DNA from: Polyangiaceae bacterium
Lineage (GTDB): Bacteria; Myxococcota_A; Polyangia; Polyangiales; Polyangiaceae
NCBI GenBank assembly: GCA_016929495.1
Contig: JAFGIS010000096.1
Span: forward strand, 1-42,048
Reading direction: 5' to 3'
DNA: 42,048 nt
Positions 17,530 through 24,836 of this stretch are shown piece after piece. The position numbers and the translations under genes were made by a program. The notes beneath the pieces were generated by a model. The model was not told the origin of the DNA and made no database searches. It saw only the letters and a program-made list of their open reading frames with translations. Within the stretch, counting starts at the first letter, position 1. Each line of letters opens with the position of its first letter.

Positions 17530-17883
17530 ATGCCTGAAACACAAAAGAAGAAGTCGTCTGCATCGAAGAAACCCAGGAAGTCATCCGCCTCGGGCAAAGG
17601 CAGGAAGCCGTCGGCGCCCAGGTCGGCACCGGCCAAAGGGAGGCGGCGGTCGGGCTCGGTCATTGGGACCGAGGGCCTCCTCATCCACACCGATGAGGGT
17701 TTCTTCTACGTCAGCGAGGAAGCCTACAAATCGTGCCCATTGCCCAGTCTGGGAATGGGCATAGCGAAGGTCCTCACCGAGCGCGGATGCATCGTGGCCA
17801 GTATTCCAGACGATGGGACCATCGTTGAGGGCGCATACTGCTATCTCATCAGCATCGCGAACCTGAACAAGACCTACGAATGA
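17530..17883 (+). CDS. 117-aa protein with basic disordered N-terminus; candidate YcaO-TfuA substrate or partner
   Basis: No family was recognised. Residues 2-45 are almost only Lys, Arg, Ser, Ala, Pro and Gly, with the near-repeats KKSSASKKPRK and RKSSASGKGRK, like histone H1 or ribosomal-protein tails. Residues 46-117 look folded: VIGTEGLLIHTDEGFFYVSE, a segment with SCPLPSLGMGIAKVL, ERGCIVASIPDDGTIVEGAYC and the end ISIANLNKTYE. There are three cysteines. The stop overlaps the YcaO start by four bases (ATGA), and a strong ribosome binding site precedes the ATG. Position directly before YcaO is where RiPP precursors often lie, and no other candidate precursor is visible nearby. It could equally be a nucleic-acid-binding or recognition partner. 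It has no double-Gly leader and no Nif11 or NHLP-type leader. Confidence 0.75.
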   Translation: MPETQKKKSSASKKPRKSSASGKGRKPSAPRSAPAKGRRRSGSVIGTEGLLIHTDEGFFYVSEEAYKSCPLPSLGMGIAKVLTERGCIVASIPDDGTIVEGAYCYLISIANLNKTYE

Positions 17884-19136
17884 CATCGAGTCGGGGCAGC
17901 GCCGGGTCGCCCGCTGCACCGAAACGCTTTCGCGACGGGACGCACCGCACGGTCGCTCCCGAACAGACGCTCGCTCGTGTGCTCCGTCTGCGCCCTGTGC
18001 TCGGCATCACTCGGGTCGCCGACGTTACCGGACTGGATGTCGTTGGGCTGCCGGTCGTGGCCGTGCACCGCCCCAACGCCCGCTCCCTTTCGGTCTCCTT
18101 CGGCAAAGGGATCACGCCTGAGGCCGCCAGAGCATCGGGAATCATGGAAGCGTTGGAGGCGTTCCATGCGGAACGCGTCCAGGGTCCCTTGATGCTGGCA
18201 AGCTACAACGAGCTGGTGTGCCAGAAGGCCGTCGTCGACGTCGCCCGATTGCCTCGTCTGTCCGTCAGCGCGTTTCACGAGAACCGGCGTCTGCTCTGGA
18301 TCGAGGGACTGGACGCCCTCAGCAGAGAGCCCAAGTGGCTGCCCTACGAGGTCGTGCACACGGATTTTCGCGTTCCGCTACCGAACGGCTCAGGGTGTTT
18401 CTTCATCAGCTCGAACGGACTCGCGTCGGGCAACCATCCGCTCGAGGCCACTCTGCACGGCATCTGCGAAATCGTCGAGAGGGACGCCAACACACTGTGG
18501 CATGCCCACCCGCGGTCGTTGCAGGACGAGCGGCTGGTGGATCTCTGCACCGTCGACGACACGAGCTGTCGCGCGCTCATCGATCGGCTGGAGGCCGCCG
18601 GCCTGCTCGTACTCGTTTGGGAGACGACGTCCAACATTGCGTTGCCCGCCTACCTGTGCGGGATCACCGAACGTACTCCGAGTTCGCTGCTCGCCCTGGG
18701 TCCTGTCTTCGGGAGCGGCTGTCACACGGCACGTGAAATCGCCTTGTCACGGGCACTGACCGAGGCGGCCCAGGGAAGGCTGACCTTCATTTCCGGGGCG
18801 CGCGATGACCTGACGCGCGGCAAGTACCGGGCGAGCGCCGCGCTCGACCATCAACTCGACCTCACTGAACGGGCCCGACGTGCGGAGTGTCGTTCGTTTC
18901 GGGACAGTCCCACCTTCGACGGGCAGAGCATCGACGAGGATGTCTCTCACGCACTGTCGAAGCTTCGCGCGTCGGGTGTACAGGAGGTCATCGTGGTGGA
19001 TCTGTCGCTTCCGGCCATCGGCGTTCCGGTGGTTCGGGTGGTCATCCCCGGGCTGGAAATGATGCACGACGTGCCGGGGTACGCTCCGGGGCCACGGGCT
19101 CGGCGTGCGTTGGAGCGCAGGGCGTGCAGAGCGTAG
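17880..19136 (+). CDS. ycaO: YcaO-family ATP-dependent cyclodehydratase/thioamidation enzyme
   Basis: A 418-aa protein. YcaO enzymes activate a peptide backbone amide by phosphorylation with ATP; with TfuA as partner they are known to make thioamides. The ATP/Mg sites are present: SVSFGKGITPEAARASG followed by EALEAFHAERV (about 70-100), HGICEIVERDAN (about 193-204), and SRALTEAAQGRL (about 290-301). It therefore appears catalytically competent. The C-terminus is RARRALERRACRA, without the Pro-rich PxPxP end of azoline-forming YcaOs, which fits a TfuA-dependent type. There is no fused E1-like or Ocin-ThiF partner. The start ATG overlaps the preceding gene's stop (ATGA), and its last 13 bases overlap tfuA. 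The substrate is unknown; the upstream 117-aa protein is the first candidate. Confidence 0.95.
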   Translation: MTSSRGSAGSPAAPKRFRDGTHRTVAPEQTLARVLRLRPVLGITRVADVTGLDVVGLPVVAVHRPNARSLSVSFGKGITPEAARASGIMEALEAFHAERVQGPLMLASYNELVCQKAVVDVARLPRLSVSAFHENRRLLWIEGLDALSREPKWLPYEVVHTDFRVPLPNGSGCFFISSNGLASGNHPLEATLHGICEIVERDANTLWHAHPRSLQDERLVDLCTVDDTSCRALIDRLEAAGLLVLVWETTSNIALPAYLCGITERTPSSLLALGPVFGSGCHTAREIALSRALTEAAQGRLTFISGARDDLTRGKYRASAALDHQLDLTERARRAECRSFRDSPTFDGQSIDEDVSHALSKLRASGVQEVIVVDLSLPAIGVPVVRVVIPGLEMMHDVPGYAPGPRARRALERRACRA

Positions 19137-20467
19137 TCTTCTTGGGTCCGACGTTGCCCGTGGCCGAGGCTCGTGCGCTTCTGGCCGCGGAGTATCGTCC
19201 GCCGGCGGCGTTTGGCGATGTGTATCGAGCTGCGCTGGGCCGTCCCACGGCGATCGCGATCATCGATGGGGTCTTCGAGCGCCAGCCCGCCGTCTGGCAC
19301 AAGGAAATCCTGTGGGCCATGACCCAGGGCGTGCACGTGCTGGGCGCCTCGAGCATCGGGGCCCTGAGAGCGGCCGAACTCGCCCCGCTGGGGATGCTCG
19401 GAGTGGGCAAGGTGTTCGAGGCCTTCCACGCAGGCGTGCTGCAGGACGACGACGAAGTCGCCATCGCGCATGGTCCCGTGGAGACGGGCTACGCAGGCCT
19501 GAGCGTTGCGATGGTCGACATTCGAGCCACGATCGAAGCGGCTCGATCCTCGGCCCTCATCGGGGACGAGACGGCTGCGGCTCTCGTTCGAGCCGGCAAG
19601 CGGCTCCATTTCCGAGAGCGGAGCTACGCTGCACTGCTCGGAAACGCACGGCAATCCGGAATCAGCGCGCAGGATCTCGACCGGTTCGACCAGTGGCTTC
19701 CGACCGGGCGCGTCGAGCAGAAGCGCGCGGACGCGGTCGAGCTCCTGCGCGAGCTCGCGCGCTGGGAAGTGAATCCACCGCCTCCTCATCAGCCGAGCTA
19801 CTGGTTTTCGCAGACCGACGCGTGGGAATCGGCTCGCGCGTCCATGGATCGAACGAAGGCGGGCTCGCCGGACAGCGCGGGCACCGACCCTTTCCTGCTC
19901 GAGGAAGTGGCCGTGGCTGGCCGATGGGCGGCACTGCTCGGCGCTGCATTCGAGCGTGCACTGGCCGTGCGCATCGCCGAGGCTTCAGGTTACCACCCTG
20001 ACCGCGAGAGCATGCTCCGCTGCGGCGAAAGCCTCAGGGCAGAACTCGGCTTGGCCGACAAGAGCAGCTTCGAGACGTGGCTCGCCGAGCAGGACCTGGA
20101 CGGGGCGACTCTCCCCTTGTTTCTACGCAATGAGGCCAGCTATCGCTATGCTCGCGCGATGTTCCGGAGCGAGGCCGAGGCCCAGGTGAGCCAGGTGCTC
20201 CAGATCAGAGGCGAGTGGCTCAGCACCTCGTCACGCGCCAGGCGCAAGCGAGAGCTACTTCAGGCTGCGGGACTGGAGAATCCATCGCTCGGCGACGCTC
20301 AGCTCACCGAGGATGCCCTTTGGACCTGGTACTTCGACCAGGTCCTGCATCAGCCGAGACCGCGTGACATGGCGTACTACGCGACCTCGGCGGGTTTTGG
20401 CGAGCTCGGAGCCATGCGCGACGCCGTGCTGCGTGAGCGGCTGGCACGGACGCTGGGGCTCGAGTAG
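19124..20467 (+). CDS. tfuA: TfuA-like protein, YcaO partner for thioamidation
   Basis: The GTG at 19124 gives 447 aa and overlaps the YcaO stop by 13 bases. The TfuA core is clear: VVFLGPTLPVAEARALL, AIAIIDGVFERQPAVWHKE, VLGASSIGALRAAEL (about 72-86), GMLGVGKVFEAF and DDDEVAIAHGP. In methanogens and in thioviridamide-type pathways TfuA works with YcaO to install a thioamide in the backbone. The core takes about the first 200 residues. A further part of about 240 residues is helical and charged (SYRYARAMFRSEAEAQVSQV and beyond) with no recognised domain; it may hold the substrate. It is the last gene of the operon, converging on the SRPBCC-like gene with only three bases between the stop codons. 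Confidence 0.93.
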   Translation: MQSVVFLGPTLPVAEARALLAAEYRPPAAFGDVYRAALGRPTAIAIIDGVFERQPAVWHKEILWAMTQGVHVLGASSIGALRAAELAPLGMLGVGKVFEAFHAGVLQDDDEVAIAHGPVETGYAGLSVAMVDIRATIEAARSSALIGDETAAALVRAGKRLHFRERSYAALLGNARQSGISAQDLDRFDQWLPTGRVEQKRADAVELLRELARWEVNPPPPHQPSYWFSQTDAWESARASMDRTKAGSPDSAGTDPFLLEEVAVAGRWAALLGAAFERALAVRIAEASGYHPDRESMLRCGESLRAELGLADKSSFETWLAEQDLDGATLPLFLRNEASYRYARAMFRSEAEAQVSQVLQIRGEWLSTSSRARRKRELLQAAGLENPSLGDAQLTEDALWTWYFDQVLHQPRPRDMAYYATSAGFGELGAMRDAVLRERLARTLGLE

Positions 20468-20470
20468 GGT

Positions 20471-21079
20471 TCAGCTCTTGCTGCGACGCTTCTCGGCGTC
20501 GGCGCGCAAGTGCGAAACGGCGTTCTTGCACGCACCGGCGACCTGGTCGGCCACGATGGAGTTCGGCGCCGGGAATTTCGGCTCGATCAGCATCTCGAGA
20601 TGAAGCTGACTCGAAGCCTCGTCTATCTTCCAGATCCGGTAGACGGCGTCGAAGCGCTTGACGTTGCCGCTCAGCATTTTCGCCGTGACGATGACATCGC
20701 CGTTCCCGACCTCGCGCGGAGGCTCGAAACGAAGCACGGCCCAGATCGTTGCGGCGCCTTTCAGGATCGGCACGCGAAGATAGACGTCCGTCTTGTTCCC
20801 GTGGCGGCCGACGATACGCGCCTGCTCGAAGCGCGGAATCATTTGCGCGTAGTGCGCATAGTCCGTGACACTATGGCGAGTGGCTTCGACGGGCGCGGCC
20901 ACGTAGGTGCGAGCTGCGCCTGCTTGCATCGAGGTATCCTTGCGGGCAACACGGTACTTCTCTGCCTTCGGGTGCAGATTCCTCAGACGCGGCGTTTCCG
21001 GCGTAGAGGTGGCCCCGACACCCGGCGTCGCGAGCGAGACCAGGATCGCGGTGAAAAGAGCAAGAGCTACTCGGTGCAT
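20471..21079 (-). CDS. Secreted SRPBCC/START-like (COQ10-type) protein
   Basis: A 202-aa protein. The ATG at 21079 is preceded by CTGGAGGCAACG, an excellent ribosome binding site, and starts a signal peptide (MHRVALALFTAILVSLATPG). The mature domain has the START/polyketide-cyclase pattern: AAPVEATRHSVTDYAHYAQM, PRFEQARIVGRHGNKTDVYL, ATIWAVLRFEPPREV, and the last helix SIVADQVAGACKNAVSHLR. This fold binds hydrophobic ligands such as lipids, quinones or polyketides in a cavity; here it would act in the periplasm. The ligand is unknown. It faces the tfuA gene tail to tail. The open frame continues upstream into a repeat region, but that extension is not coding-like. Confidence 0.75.
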   Translation of the reverse strand: MHRVALALFTAILVSLATPGVGATSTPETPRLRNLHPKAEKYRVARKDTSMQAGAARTYVAAPVEATRHSVTDYAHYAQMIPRFEQARIVGRHGNKTDVYLRVPILKGAATIWAVLRFEPPREVGNGDVIVTAKMLSGNVKRFDAVYRIWKIDEASSQLHLEMLIEPKFPAPNSIVADQVAGACKNAVSHLRADAEKRRSKS

Positions 21080-21414
21080 CGTTGCCTCCAGGCATTGGCG
21101 GAGAGCTCCCCGGGGGACTCCCTTTCCGACGGCCACAACCCGTGCCGTGTTCAGTGTAACCTCTGGCGTCTTCCGAAGCTGGCCATGCAACAAGCATGCC
21201 CCTGGCTCGGCCGACCTCAGGTCCCGATGCAGGCACGCTTCCATCGACATTGCGGGCCAGCACACGGCAGCCGTGTCACAGCCAGCACGCGTTGCGTCAC
21301 GGTGTGTCGGGTGAGCCACACCCTGTCTCCGTGATTCGCCGCAGAATTCAACGGCTTCATCTAATGCCTTGATAGGCCAGCCGGCACACCAGCCCGAGAG
21401 TCCTGCCTGGGCAT
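21080..21414. other. Repeat-bearing intergenic region upstream of the SRPBCC-like gene
   Basis: No gene is supported. The region must hold the promoter of the SRPBCC-like gene, but no convincing -35/-10 pair was found. At 21301-21322 there is a hairpin, GGTGTG/CACACC. At 21322-21355 lies CCTGTCTCCGTGATTCG followed by CCGCAGAATTCAACGGC, nearly identical to the left half of the MITE-like element 99 bases further on, with one mismatch in 34. Confidence 0.5.
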
Positions 21415-21553
21415 CTAGTGTCCTGTCTCCGTGATTCGCCGCAGAATTCGACGGCCTCGAACCGGGCGAAGCCGTCGAATTCTGCGGTGCCCCCCGTCTG
21501 AGCCAGAAAACGCTTTGTTGCTTGTGTGCCCCGTCTCGGAGACAGGGCACTAG
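21415..21553. mobile_element. MITE-like nested palindromic element (139 bases)
   Basis: Outer 17-base inverted ends: CTAGTGTCCTGTCTCCG at 21415-21431 pairs with CGGAGACAGGGCACTAG at 21537-21553, with one mismatch. Inside is a perfect 17-base inverted repeat, CCGCAGAATTCGACGGC at 21439-21455 and its complement at 21471-21487, with a 15-base loop. The element has no coding capacity. Its left half recurs at 21322-21355 and, more diverged, at 22294-22335. This is the form of a non-autonomous miniature transposable element or an extragenic palindrome family. No flanking target duplication could be defined with confidence. Confidence 0.65.
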
Positions 21554-21554
21554 T

Positions 21555-21578
21555 GCATCGCTTCAATCCAAGCGATGC
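21555..21578. repeat. Short hairpin next to the MITE-like element
   Basis: GCATCGCTT and AAGCGATGC form a perfect 9-base stem around CAATCC. The motif CATCGCTTCAATC recurs at about 21664. There is no T-tract after the stem, so it is not an intrinsic terminator. A further GC-rich inverted repeat, TTTTGCCGCCC...GGGCGGCGAAAA, lies at about 21629-21661; it also lacks a downstream T-run on either strand. Confidence 0.45.
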
Positions 21579-21718
21579 CCAAGAACCAGGGGTACCGCGG
21601 GTCGGATCGGCACGAAGCGGCGGGTATTTTGCCGCCCTCGCCCGGTCGCGGGCGGCGAAAAGACCCATCGCTTCAATCGAAACGCGGCACTGTCAGCGCC
21701 TGAAACGTGTGCGAGGCG

Positions 21719-22243
21719 CTACTTGGCGAAATACGACGTGGCGCGCTTCTGTCCCTTCGTCTTCAGGCGACCCTCGGACTTGAGGTGGCGAAGGGGAAGA
21801 ACCAGTTCTTTGCTTGGCAAACCCAAACCCGCCGCAATCTGTTCCATGCGTGAGCCGGGGTGGCGACGGATGTGCTTCAGGGCACTGGCCATCACTGCGC
21901 CGAGTTGCTTGGCGCTGCGCTTGGCGCCACCTGCGGCCGCCTTGCGGCCACGGGCCTCCTTGGCTCTGCGGCCTCCGGGTGAACTCGTCGACCGGGCTAC
22001 GCTCGGCTGCTTCGAAACGAACGGCGCTGCCGACCTGCGTCGGGCGGTGACCGTGGCTGCCTTCGTCGGCGTTTCTGGACTCCCAGATTCCGGTGCCGGT
22101 CGCGGCGTGGTGACACTCTCGGGCGCGGGCTCTCCAGTGAGCGCCAACTGGATGGACTGAAGCGCAGCCTGCCGAACCAAGAGGTCCAGCTCGGTCAGAA
22201 AGGCATCGATGCGCTCAAGGACGTCTTCGTAGCGAGAACTCAT
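21719..22243 (-). CDS. Probable winged-helix DNA-binding protein
   Basis: From the ATG at 22243 the protein has 174 aa. An N-terminal helix (YEDVLERIDAFLTELDLLV) may dimerise. The middle (about 50-110) is disordered and rich in Pro, Thr, Ala, Lys and Arg, with GGRRAKEARGRKA. The C-terminal 60 residues form a compact helical domain: ALKHIRRHPGSRMEQIAAGL, then GLPSKELVLPLRHLKSEGRL and KTKGQKRATSYF, as in winged-helix proteins where the last two strands form the wing. I infer a small nucleoid or regulatory DNA-binding protein. It is divergent from the SEL1 lipoprotein gene, with about 245 bases between the starts, in which a diverged copy of the repeat unit lies. Confidence 0.65.
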   Translation of the reverse strand: MSSRYEDVLERIDAFLTELDLLVRQAALQSIQLALTGEPAPESVTTPRPAPESGSPETPTKAATVTARRRSAAPFVSKQPSVARSTSSPGGRRAKEARGRKAAAGGAKRSAKQLGAVMASALKHIRRHPGSRMEQIAAGLGLPSKELVLPLRHLKSEGRLKTKGQKRATSYFAK

Positions 22244-22293
22244 GGGCTTCGCATACGCTTGCTGGCCGCGTCGTGTCAACGCGACTGCGCGCC

Positions 22294-22335
22294 GGTGTCC
22301 TGTCTCCGTGGTTCACTGCAGGATTCTACGGCGCC
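22294..22335. repeat. Diverged copy of the palindromic repeat half-unit
   Basis: GTGTCCTGTCTCCGTGGTTC followed by ACTGCAGGATTCTACGGCGCC matches the left half of the element at 21415-21553 (GTGTCCTGTCTCCGTGATTC, then GCCGCAGAATTCGACGGC) with several changes. It lies in the divergent region upstream of the SEL1 lipoprotein gene. Confidence 0.6.
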
Positions 22336-22488
22336 GGTGAGCGGGAGCTTTGGCCGAAGCCGGGCTGCCCGCAGCCCGAGCATGATGCGTGGTTCGGGCG
22401 ACGACGCCCCAAAAAGGGTGAGCCGATTCTCGTGGAGCGCGGTTTTCCCTGGCTTCCGATGCGGCGAGCAGCGCTGCTGGCGCGCCCA

Positions 22489-24831
22489 ATGCCGCCGGGT
22501 AACATAGCTGTCGTGCGCCGTCGTGTTCCGATTCCGACCCTGATTTGTCTCCTGGTCATTCTCCCTTCGTGCGCTACAGGTGGAGCGGCGCGAGCCGCCC
22601 GCTACGAGCGGGCGTGCGACGCAGGGAAGGCCAGAAGGTGTGCTGACCTTGCAGAGCTCTTCGAACGCGGTGACGGGGTGGTCAAGAACCCGACACGGGC
22701 GTTGCAGCTCTACAAGCGTGCGTGTGATCGCGGCAGCTCGGCCGGTTGCGCGGGCCTTGGCGTGATGCTCGCACGAGGGCAGGGAGCGCCCAAGGACGTC
22801 GTGCGTGCCGAGAAGCTGCTGCGCAGCACGTGCGACGACGGCAGCTCGCGCGGCTGCGTCGGGCTGGCCGACGTGCTCCGTAGCGGTGACGGGGTCGTGA
22901 AGAACACGCACCGTGCAGCCGAGCTCTATGGGCTCGCCTGCGAGCGTGGCAGCATGCGCGGATGCGCGAATCTGGCGGAGGCGACAGAACGCGGCGACGG
23001 TGTAGCGAGAGACCCGAGGGCCGCAGCGGAACTGTACCAGCGGACCTGCCAGGGAGGCCACGCGGGGAGCTGTGCGCGTCTTGCGAAGATGGTGGCGCAA
23101 GGCAACGCCGTTGCCAAGGATCCTCGCCGGGCGCTCGAGCTGTACCAGCGTGCCTGCGACCACGGAAGCGCACGCGGCTGCGCTGGCCTTGCGAAGATGT
23201 ACGCGCGTGCAGAAGGAGTCCCGCGCAACTACGATCGCGCAGCGAAGTTGTTCCGACGCGCCTGCCGCGATGGGAGCGAAGCTGGCTGTGTCGGTCTGGG
23301 CAAGCTGCTCGAGCTAGGCCAAGGCAGCGCCAAGGATCCCAAACAGGCAGCAACGCTCTACGAGCGCGCGTGTGCCGGTGGAAGTGCTCGCGGTTGCGTC
23401 GCGCTCGGACGAATGCTCGCGCGCGGCGACCTCCTGCAGAAGGACCAGCAGAGAGCGGCGAAGCTCTACCAGCGTGGCTGCGATGCTGGCAGCGCGGCGG
23501 CGTGCGTGGCGTTGGGCAAGGCCCTGGCTCGAGGCGAAGGGGTGGAGAGCAATCCGCCGCTCGCTCTGGAGATGTTCGAACGAGCCTGCGAGTCTGGCAA
23601 AGGCGCCGGGTGTGCTTCGCTGGGTGAGGTCTTGGAGCGCGGCGCGGGCGTATCCAGAGACTTCACACGCGCGGCTCAGCTCTACCAACGCGCATGCGAC
23701 GAGGGCAATGCGCGTGGCTGTTCGAATCTCGGAGAGCTCTATCTGCGCGGGGCCGGCGTAGCGAAGGACGCGACACGAGCCGTCGAGCTGTTTCAACGGG
23801 CATGCGATGACCGAAGGGCCGGTGCCTGTGCGAATCTCGGAGAGGCGCTGGCGCGTGGTCAAGGCGCCTCCAAGGATCCCGCGCGTGCGCTGAGCCTCTA
23901 TCAGAGGGCCTGCGATGCCGGCAACGCGCGGGGCTGTGCAGATCTGGGAGGCGCGTTGGTCCGAGGCGAAGGCATGGACAAGGACCTGAGGCGTGGAGCG
24001 GCGTTGCTCGAGCGTGCCTGCAACGCAGGAAACGCGCGTGGCTGCGCCAAGCTCGGTGAGCTCACGGCGGGCGGCGACGGGCTGCCGAAGGATCTCGAGC
24101 GCGCCGTCGCGCTGTTCGACCGTGCGTGTCGGGCCGGCAGCGGGTCGGGTTGTTCGGGCATCGAGCGGCTGCTCCTGAGCGGCACCAATGCGCCCAAGGA
24201 TCCAACGCGCACCGTCGAGTTGTTCCAGCGCGCATGTGAAGCGGGCAGCAACGCAGGCTGTGTGGCACTCGGAGAGACGGTCGCGGCCGGGCGAGGCGTT
24301 GCGGCCAACCCCCGGCGCGCCGTGGAGCTTTTCGAACGAGTCTGTGAGCAGGGAGACGCTCAGGGTTGCACGGCTCTCGGAGAAATGGTGGCTCGCGGCG
24401 CGGGCACGCGCCGGGACCTCGCACGCGCCGCCGGGCTGTACGCGAACGCGTGCGACGGCGAACACGGACGCGGCTGCCTCAGGCTCGCTCGCGCTACTGC
24501 TTCGGGTCAGGGTGTGGCCAGGGACGCGGTTCGAGCCGTCGCGTTGCTCGAGCGGGCCTGCGATTTCGGCAGCGACAGAGCCTGCTCTGACTACGGCGAG
24601 CGCGTGCTCCGCGGTCGTGGCGTCGAGAAGAACCCCGAGCGTGCGGCACATCTGTTCCGGCGTGCGTGCGACGGTGGGAGCGCACGGGGTTGTGTGAGTC
24701 TCGCGCAGATGCTGGCGCGCGGGGACGGCATGGCCAACAAACAGCCCGAACGAGCGCTGGCCGTCCTGCGTCGAGCCTGTGACGGAGGAAGCGCGCGGGG
24801 CTGCCGATTGCTCCGGGTGCACGAGCGGTAG
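22489..24831 (+). CDS. Cys-rich SEL1-repeat lipoprotein with about 20 repeats
   Basis: 780 aa from the ATG at 22489 (a GTG at 22513 is an equally good start). The N-terminus RRRVPIPTLICLLVILPSC is a lipoprotein signal with the lipobox Cys. The rest is an array of 36-residue SEL1-like repeats, 20 full units and one partial, with consensus YxRACDxGsarGCxxLGexl followed by ArGxGvxkDpxRAxeL. Each unit carries two Cys eight residues apart (RACDxGxxxGC), as in Helicobacter cysteine-rich proteins, where each pair forms a disulfide that staples the two helices. The protein should form a long periplasmic or surface superhelix for protein binding. Only the last full repeat is 37 residues. It converges with the aminopeptidase gene with five bases between them. 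Confidence 0.9.
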   Translation: MPPGNIAVVRRRVPIPTLICLLVILPSCATGGAARAARYERACDAGKARRCADLAELFERGDGVVKNPTRALQLYKRACDRGSSAGCAGLGVMLARGQGAPKDVVRAEKLLRSTCDDGSSRGCVGLADVLRSGDGVVKNTHRAAELYGLACERGSMRGCANLAEATERGDGVARDPRAAAELYQRTCQGGHAGSCARLAKMVAQGNAVAKDPRRALELYQRACDHGSARGCAGLAKMYARAEGVPRNYDRAAKLFRRACRDGSEAGCVGLGKLLELGQGSAKDPKQAATLYERACAGGSARGCVALGRMLARGDLLQKDQQRAAKLYQRGCDAGSAAACVALGKALARGEGVESNPPLALEMFERACESGKGAGCASLGEVLERGAGVSRDFTRAAQLYQRACDEGNARGCSNLGELYLRGAGVAKDATRAVELFQRACDDRRAGACANLGEALARGQGASKDPARALSLYQRACDAGNARGCADLGGALVRGEGMDKDLRRGAALLERACNAGNARGCAKLGELTAGGDGLPKDLERAVALFDRACRAGSGSGCSGIERLLLSGTNAPKDPTRTVELFQRACEAGSNAGCVALGETVAAGRGVAANPRRAVELFERVCEQGDAQGCTALGEMVARGAGTRRDLARAAGLYANACDGEHGRGCLRLARATASGQGVARDAVRAVALLERACDFGSDRACSDYGERVLRGRGVEKNPERAAHLFRRACDGGSARGCVSLAQMLARGDGMANKQPERALAVLRRACDGGSARGCRLLRVHER

Positions 24832-24836
24832 CGGCA

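Noticed and set aside
21322..21553. Phage or integron attachment site
   Set aside because: No integrase, recombinase or tRNA is nearby, and the structure is a nested palindrome rather than a core att site.
21629..21661. GC-rich inverted repeat with flanking T and A runs
   Set aside because: On neither strand is the stem followed by a T-run; the A-run follows instead, so it is not an intrinsic terminator.
22489..24831. CRISPR-like or satellite repeat array
   Set aside because: The regular period of 108 bases is wholly explained by protein-coding SEL1 repeats; there are no identical short repeats with unique spacers.
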